Source: Opitutia bacterium UBA7374 (lineage in GTDB: Bacteria; Verrucomicrobiota; Verrucomicrobiia; Opitutales; Coraliomargaritaceae). From it: 8,690 bases of DNA. The stretch spans positions 1 to 8,690 of the forward strand of contig DKOA01000030.1 in assembly GCA_002469895.1 (NCBI GenBank). The letters are read 5' to 3'. Positions 7,201 to 8,690 of this stretch are shown in pieces (positions within the stretch are counted from its first letter, which is position 1; each line of letters opens with the position of its first letter). Below the pieces are notes generated by a model. The model was not told where the DNA came from. It did not search any database and worked only from the letters and a program-made list of their open reading frames with translations. The position numbers were made by a program, and so were the translations under genes.

Positions 7201-7321
7201 CGCCAGCGCACTTTGTCAGGCCCGAGTCCAACGAATTCCCGAATTGGCATCCGATGGCTTCGGACGTCGCTACATTGTGCAAAACTTTCAATGGCTCGAA
7301 CCCAATTCAATCGGCCAATGA
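4280..7321 (+). CDS. PilX-like large single-pass envelope protein (Verru_Chthon cassette protein A-like)
   Basis: The product is 1013 aa. The ATG at 4280 is the only sensible in-frame start: it puts a short charged leader directly before the single hydrophobic helix (about residues 14-38). The open frame upstream runs through intergenic and relic DNA. The N terminus resembles pilin-like proteins with a degenerate leader (EEKKNAG|CTLILSVLL), lacking the usual Phe/Met+1 and Glu+5, so prepilin-peptidase processing is uncertain. After the helix comes a charged coiled stretch and 'LYIAIGEVQRLTGPDQRI' (about 63-80), then GWTGVW (97-102). The C terminus has ITQATLMNTLGP, RSDTFTIRAY (954-963) and VQRIPE (983-988). 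These motifs are, as I know them, typical of the large PilX-N-like proteins of Verrucomicrobia pseudopilin cassettes. The role is probably a type II secretion/type IV pilus-like envelope assembly component, but it has no pseudopilin neighbours here. No Shine-Dalgarno is visible. It is probably co-transcribed with the PEP-CTERM gene 50 bp downstream. Confidence 0.85.
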   Translation: MIQNRPVLEEKKNAGCTLILSVLLAGLQMALILSFHTFLSVEVKRAETVRRDLQVREAARLSLYIAIGEVQRLTGPDQRITSSAEILGNQVIAGAKGWTGVWNTIDPLAAPQWLVSGNQPDPRTSVRPLIKMLDGYDHHGDGDWTGRADVLPIEVPLVVLPGECELQFAWFVLDEGTKAALRPMAGMLEEKSDSKGSGYLDYNANTLHAARFRQAPGFAFPLLYGPSERSFALKIQSAESIDQLGILAERLSEEEKARVLSEFHNSVCLQNRFVFSNPLDGGLKKDLSFCKTLPLDELSDDTLRTIYEDPDDLLRADTARIIQHRSNPSATTQTRSNQRMLLSADTAEEAAKQFQNFSLAPIVTELELVLALTASPLSGLKKMQSGPNHELRLAHQLTIELWNPYTVPFLLGEKLAGEQPGYSDMRFVIRHLPNYQLAKSTDGAVLSSGNLPEINLVWSRDSGIQRYRKRLRPGMVYRKSLPAATARNVRTYPVDQLSINEQDALTGTFLFTNNRPLEIELYGIDSSGTEKSFFKAAIQGYHDFIREYTAARNNEPGRLLYKGKLRPSLFRNNRNAFAFRLCLLDRQNTEDGSEHFSRLLSHYDPRKTLLEVDLQTHDPKNLWSCEPPLPYEFTVDGRNDQPSHYKADTAFSSGDVFHHNESSSIGGRKDRVARAFDFPIGEVIDLGIFRTLSYRDYPANAIGNPHGGLLNRLYDRYFFSTLPADEETEWNDARPLANARIRSFKNISHLESIDTSEKLLLANGFNLNSAVPRAWEKVLSGRFFPIGTLQIKFEEPNGKPDWQKLTVPVRHAVANFPQTTLFNQSESASGDGYHLALRNLTENYSDRFNIDQFSLSSDRQHPALRQSIRELTMVEVKDLADAVIQALQKFVQENERPPFSLSEYLNAGILQQAIDATPSLNLRTNGYDHIPRHGAASITQATLMNTLGPLAFVRSDTFTIRAYARAKDPHYKGIASALCQARVQRIPELASDGFGRRYIVQNFQWLEPNSIGQ

Positions 7322-7325
7322 AGGA

Positions 7326-7346
7326 AACCGGGCATCCGGTCCGGTT
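7326..7346 (+). repeat. Small hairpin between the PilX-like and PEP-CTERM genes
   Basis: AACCGG (7326-7331) pairs with CCGGTT (7341-7346) around a 9-base loop. It is followed by an A-rich stretch, not a run of T, so it should not act as an intrinsic terminator on the plus strand. It could be a processing or attenuation structure in a bicistronic message. Confidence 0.3.
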
Positions 7347-7371
7347 AGAAAACAAAAACACGTAAGCAAAT

Positions 7372-8124
7372 ATGAAAAACAAAAATAAGCACACTCTGTG
7401 TATCCTCTTATCGGTGCTCTTGATCGCAAGTAACACGCTAGACGGACAACCACTGGCGAGCTGGGACTTTAATGGGACCGACCTCGACAATCTCGATCCC
7501 AATAACCAGTACACGCTCGCTGCAGGAACCACAGAAACAGAAATCAGCGAGGCCACCCTGACCCTCGGCCCAGGTGTTCGTCCAGCAACCGCAACGGGAC
7601 AATACGGCTTTAAAATTGCCACGGCGGATAGCCAAACCAGCTTAGCCGGAGCCATCGCGAATGGGCACTATATCGAACTGACCCTGAACGCTGCAAACGG
7701 TACTTTACTGAACCTAAGCTCGCTCGAATTTAATGGTCAGTCCGGCCCAACCGGGGCAGATAATGTGGCCCTTCTATCGAGCATTGGAGGATTCACGGAG
7801 ACTGCGACCATCGTAACTCGCAATCCCGTGGCAGGTGTTACCGGCGGACTGGACACTGATAACTCCGGATTCGGTGGGCCGATTGATCTATCCTCAACAG
7901 AATTCCAAAACATCGCCTCGATCACTTTTCGGCTCTATGGCTGGAACAGTTCCGGGAGCACGGGGGCGACTTACTTCCGCAACCTTTCGGGCAACGACTT
8001 GGTCATTCAGGGGCAGGCCATCGTGCCGGAACCGGCCACCGCGGCGGTCCTTAGCGGCAGTCTCTCTCTCCTTGCTGTGCTCGCGGTGCGTCACTGGCAG
8101 GCGTCTCTCGGCAGGCAACGGTAA
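7372..8124 (+). CDS. PEP-CTERM sorting-domain surface protein
   Basis: The product is 250 aa. Signal peptide: MKNKNKHTLCILLSVLLIAS, with cleavage probably before or around DGQPLASW. The mature part is a Gly/Thr/Asn-rich beta-sandwich-like domain starting 'LASWDFNGTDL', common in Verrucomicrobia PEP-CTERM proteins. The last strands are SITFRLYGWN (183-192) and GNDLVIQG (207-214). The C terminus is a complete PEP-CTERM signal: VPEPAT (218-223), a hydrophobic helix (about 224-239) and a basic tail ending RHWQASLGRQR. Such proteins are exported by Sec, then recognised and probably cut and anchored or released by an exosortase; none is in this window. The binding partner is unknown. It starts 50 bp after the PilX-like gene and ends before a strong terminator, so the two probably share a transcript. 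The Shine-Dalgarno site is not evident. An internal 82-bp part is duplicated upstream of the PilX-like gene. Confidence 0.93.
   Translation: MKNKNKHTLCILLSVLLIASNTLDGQPLASWDFNGTDLDNLDPNNQYTLAAGTTETEISEATLTLGPGVRPATATGQYGFKIATADSQTSLAGAIANGHYIELTLNAANGTLLNLSSLEFNGQSGPTGADNVALLSSIGGFTETATIVTRNPVAGVTGGLDTDNSGFGGPIDLSSTEFQNIASITFRLYGWNSSGSTGATYFRNLSGNDLVIQGQAIVPEPATAAVLSGSLSLLAVLAVRHWQASLGRQR
7898..7979 (+). repeat. Intact-gene copy of the 82-bp direct repeat
   Basis: This is the part of the PEP-CTERM gene that matches 4074-4155 at about 91%. The two copies are in the same orientation and bracket the whole PilX-like gene about 3.8 kb apart. Homologous recombination between them could in principle delete or duplicate that gene. 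Confidence 0.75.
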
Positions 8125-8166
8125 CCCACCGGGCTGGCCGATGTACGCGGGACACACGCCAACGGG

Positions 8167-8195
8167 ATGCCCGGTCAGCGCGACCGGGCATTTTT
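8167..8195 (+). terminator. Rho-independent terminator after the PEP-CTERM gene
   Basis: ATGCCCGGTC (8167-8176) pairs perfectly with GACCGGGCAT (8182-8191) around a 5-base loop (AGCGC). The right arm runs into a TTTTT tract (8191-8195). It lies 43 bases after the PEP-CTERM stop. There is no T-run on the opposite strand, so it is mainly directed at plus-strand transcripts, although the hairpin also lies downstream of the convergent metY gene. Confidence 0.88.
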
Positions 8196-8205
8196 CGAGA
8201 GCCGG

Positions 8206-8219
8206 GGCTGGGCCCAGCC
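8206..8219. repeat. 14-bp GC-rich palindrome between convergent genes
   Basis: GGCTGGGCCCAGCC is a perfect palindrome 10 bases downstream of the metY stop. It could help the end of the metY transcript fold, but it has no loop and no following T-run in either direction, so I do not call it a terminator. Confidence 0.3.
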
Positions 8220-8228
8220 GAAGCCTGC

Positions 8229-8690
8229 CTAAGCGGTGGCTGCGGCGAGGGCCTGATCGATATCGGCGAGGATATCGTCGATGTGCTCAATCCCGATGGA
8301 GAGACGGACCATTTCCGGGGCAATGCCGCCGGCGATCTGCTGCTCCGGAGAGAGCTGAGAGTGCGTCGTGGTGGCCGGATGAATGGCCAGACTGCGGGCA
8401 TCACCGACATTGGCGAGATGGGAAAGGAGCTTCAAATTGTCGATAAAGCGGGGACCGGCTTCGGCTCCGCCCTGGATCCCGAAGACGACCATGGAGCCGC
8501 CTTTGCCGTGCAGGTATTTCTGATTGAGGGCGTACATCGGGTCGCTCTCCAGTCCGGGGAAGCGGACCCACTCAACGGCGTCGTGCGCTTTGAGGTGGGC
8601 GGCGACAGCGAGAGCATTTTCACAGTGGCGCTCCATCCGTAGAGGCAGGGTCTCGATGCCCTGAAGAAATTGCCAGGAATTATCCGGGGC
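8229..8690 (-). CDS. metY: O-acetylhomoserine sulfhydrylase (MetY), C-terminal part; N terminus beyond right edge
   Basis: The window holds the last 153 residues, open to the right edge. The visible sequence has the C-terminal hallmarks of the Cys/Met-metabolism PLP-dependent enzymes, MetY type: 'FLQGIETLPLRMERH', 'VEWVRFPGLESDP', 'FIDNLKLLSHLANVGDA', then 'SLAIHPATTTHSQLS' and 'VRLSIGIEHIDDILADIDQAL'. MetY makes L-homocysteine from O-acetyl-L-homoserine and sulfide in the cytoplasm, with acetate released (direct sulfhydrylation route to methionine). The family is usually about 420-440 residues, so about two thirds, including the PLP-binding lysine, lies outside the window. The C terminus looks normal (ALAAATA, then TAG). 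It is convergent with the PEP-CTERM gene and functionally unrelated to it. Cystathionine gamma-synthase or MetZ are related alternatives, but the SHLANVGDARSL block favours MetY. Confidence 0.93.
   Translation of the reverse strand, partial: APDNSWQFLQGIETLPLRMERHCENALAVAAHLKAHDAVEWVRFPGLESDPMYALNQKYLHGKGGSMVVFGIQGGAEAGPRFIDNLKLLSHLANVGDARSLAIHPATTTHSQLSPEQQIAGGIAPEMVRLSIGIEHIDDILADIDQALAAATA

Noticed and set aside
7152..7655. 167-aa minus-strand open frame
   Set aside because: It is antisense across the end of the PilX-like gene and the start of the PEP-CTERM gene, both of which are well supported.
8206..8219. GC-rich palindrome considered as the metY terminator
   Set aside because: It has no loop and no T-run on the minus strand; I kept it only as a palindrome.
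7835..8446. 203-aa plus-strand open frame
   Set aside because: It crosses the PEP-CTERM gene out of frame, the terminator and antisense metY; its Arg/Pro/Gly-rich composition is typical of a shadow.
1..8690. tRNA, rRNA, CRISPR array, insertion sequence or integrase
   Set aside because: I saw no tRNA-like cloverleaf, regularly spaced repeats, transposase motif or IS-type terminal repeats.

Overview
The window looks like a chromosomal segment of a Verrucomicrobiota bacterium, probably from the Opitutae/Puniceicoccales side. This is inferred from protein style, not from a search. The clues are a PEP-CTERM surface protein, a very large PilX-like single-pass protein with GPDQR, WTGVW, RSDTF and QRIPE motifs, and a secreted protein with a Verrucomicrobia-style front end (signal peptide, then Asp-rich calcium-binding repeats). 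Shine-Dalgarno sites are weak or absent throughout.

Layout: (1) Positions 1-3988 are read on the minus strand as one apparent operon. It starts with a large secreted protein (864 aa) that carries an HEAEH zinc-metallopeptidase signature near its C terminus. Its stop overlaps by 8 bp the start of a 157-aa exported protein. A possible 104-aa protein follows, then an exported protein that runs off the left edge. (2) Positions 3989-4279 are a divergent intergenic region. It holds an AT-rich control region with a perfect 14-bp palindrome, and an 82-bp relic that is about 91% identical to an internal part of the PEP-CTERM gene 3.8 kb downstream. (3) Positions 4280-8124 on the plus strand carry the PilX-like gene (1013 aa) and the PEP-CTERM gene (250 aa), closed by a clear intrinsic terminator at 8167-8195. 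(4) From 8229 to the right edge, on the minus strand, is the C-terminal third of an O-acetylhomoserine sulfhydrylase (metY), an unrelated housekeeping gene.

How the parts may work together: nearly everything except metY is envelope or secretion related. The most interesting part is the minus-strand cluster. Base composition drops from about 60-65% GC at the 5' end of the metallopeptidase gene to about 35% at its 3' end, and the following small genes stay AT-rich. This resembles a transferred or modular 'effector domain plus small partner genes' arrangement, in which the partners could be inhibitors, immunity proteins or chaperones. That functional reading is a hypothesis. No RNA genes, CRISPR arrays, transposases or integrases were seen.
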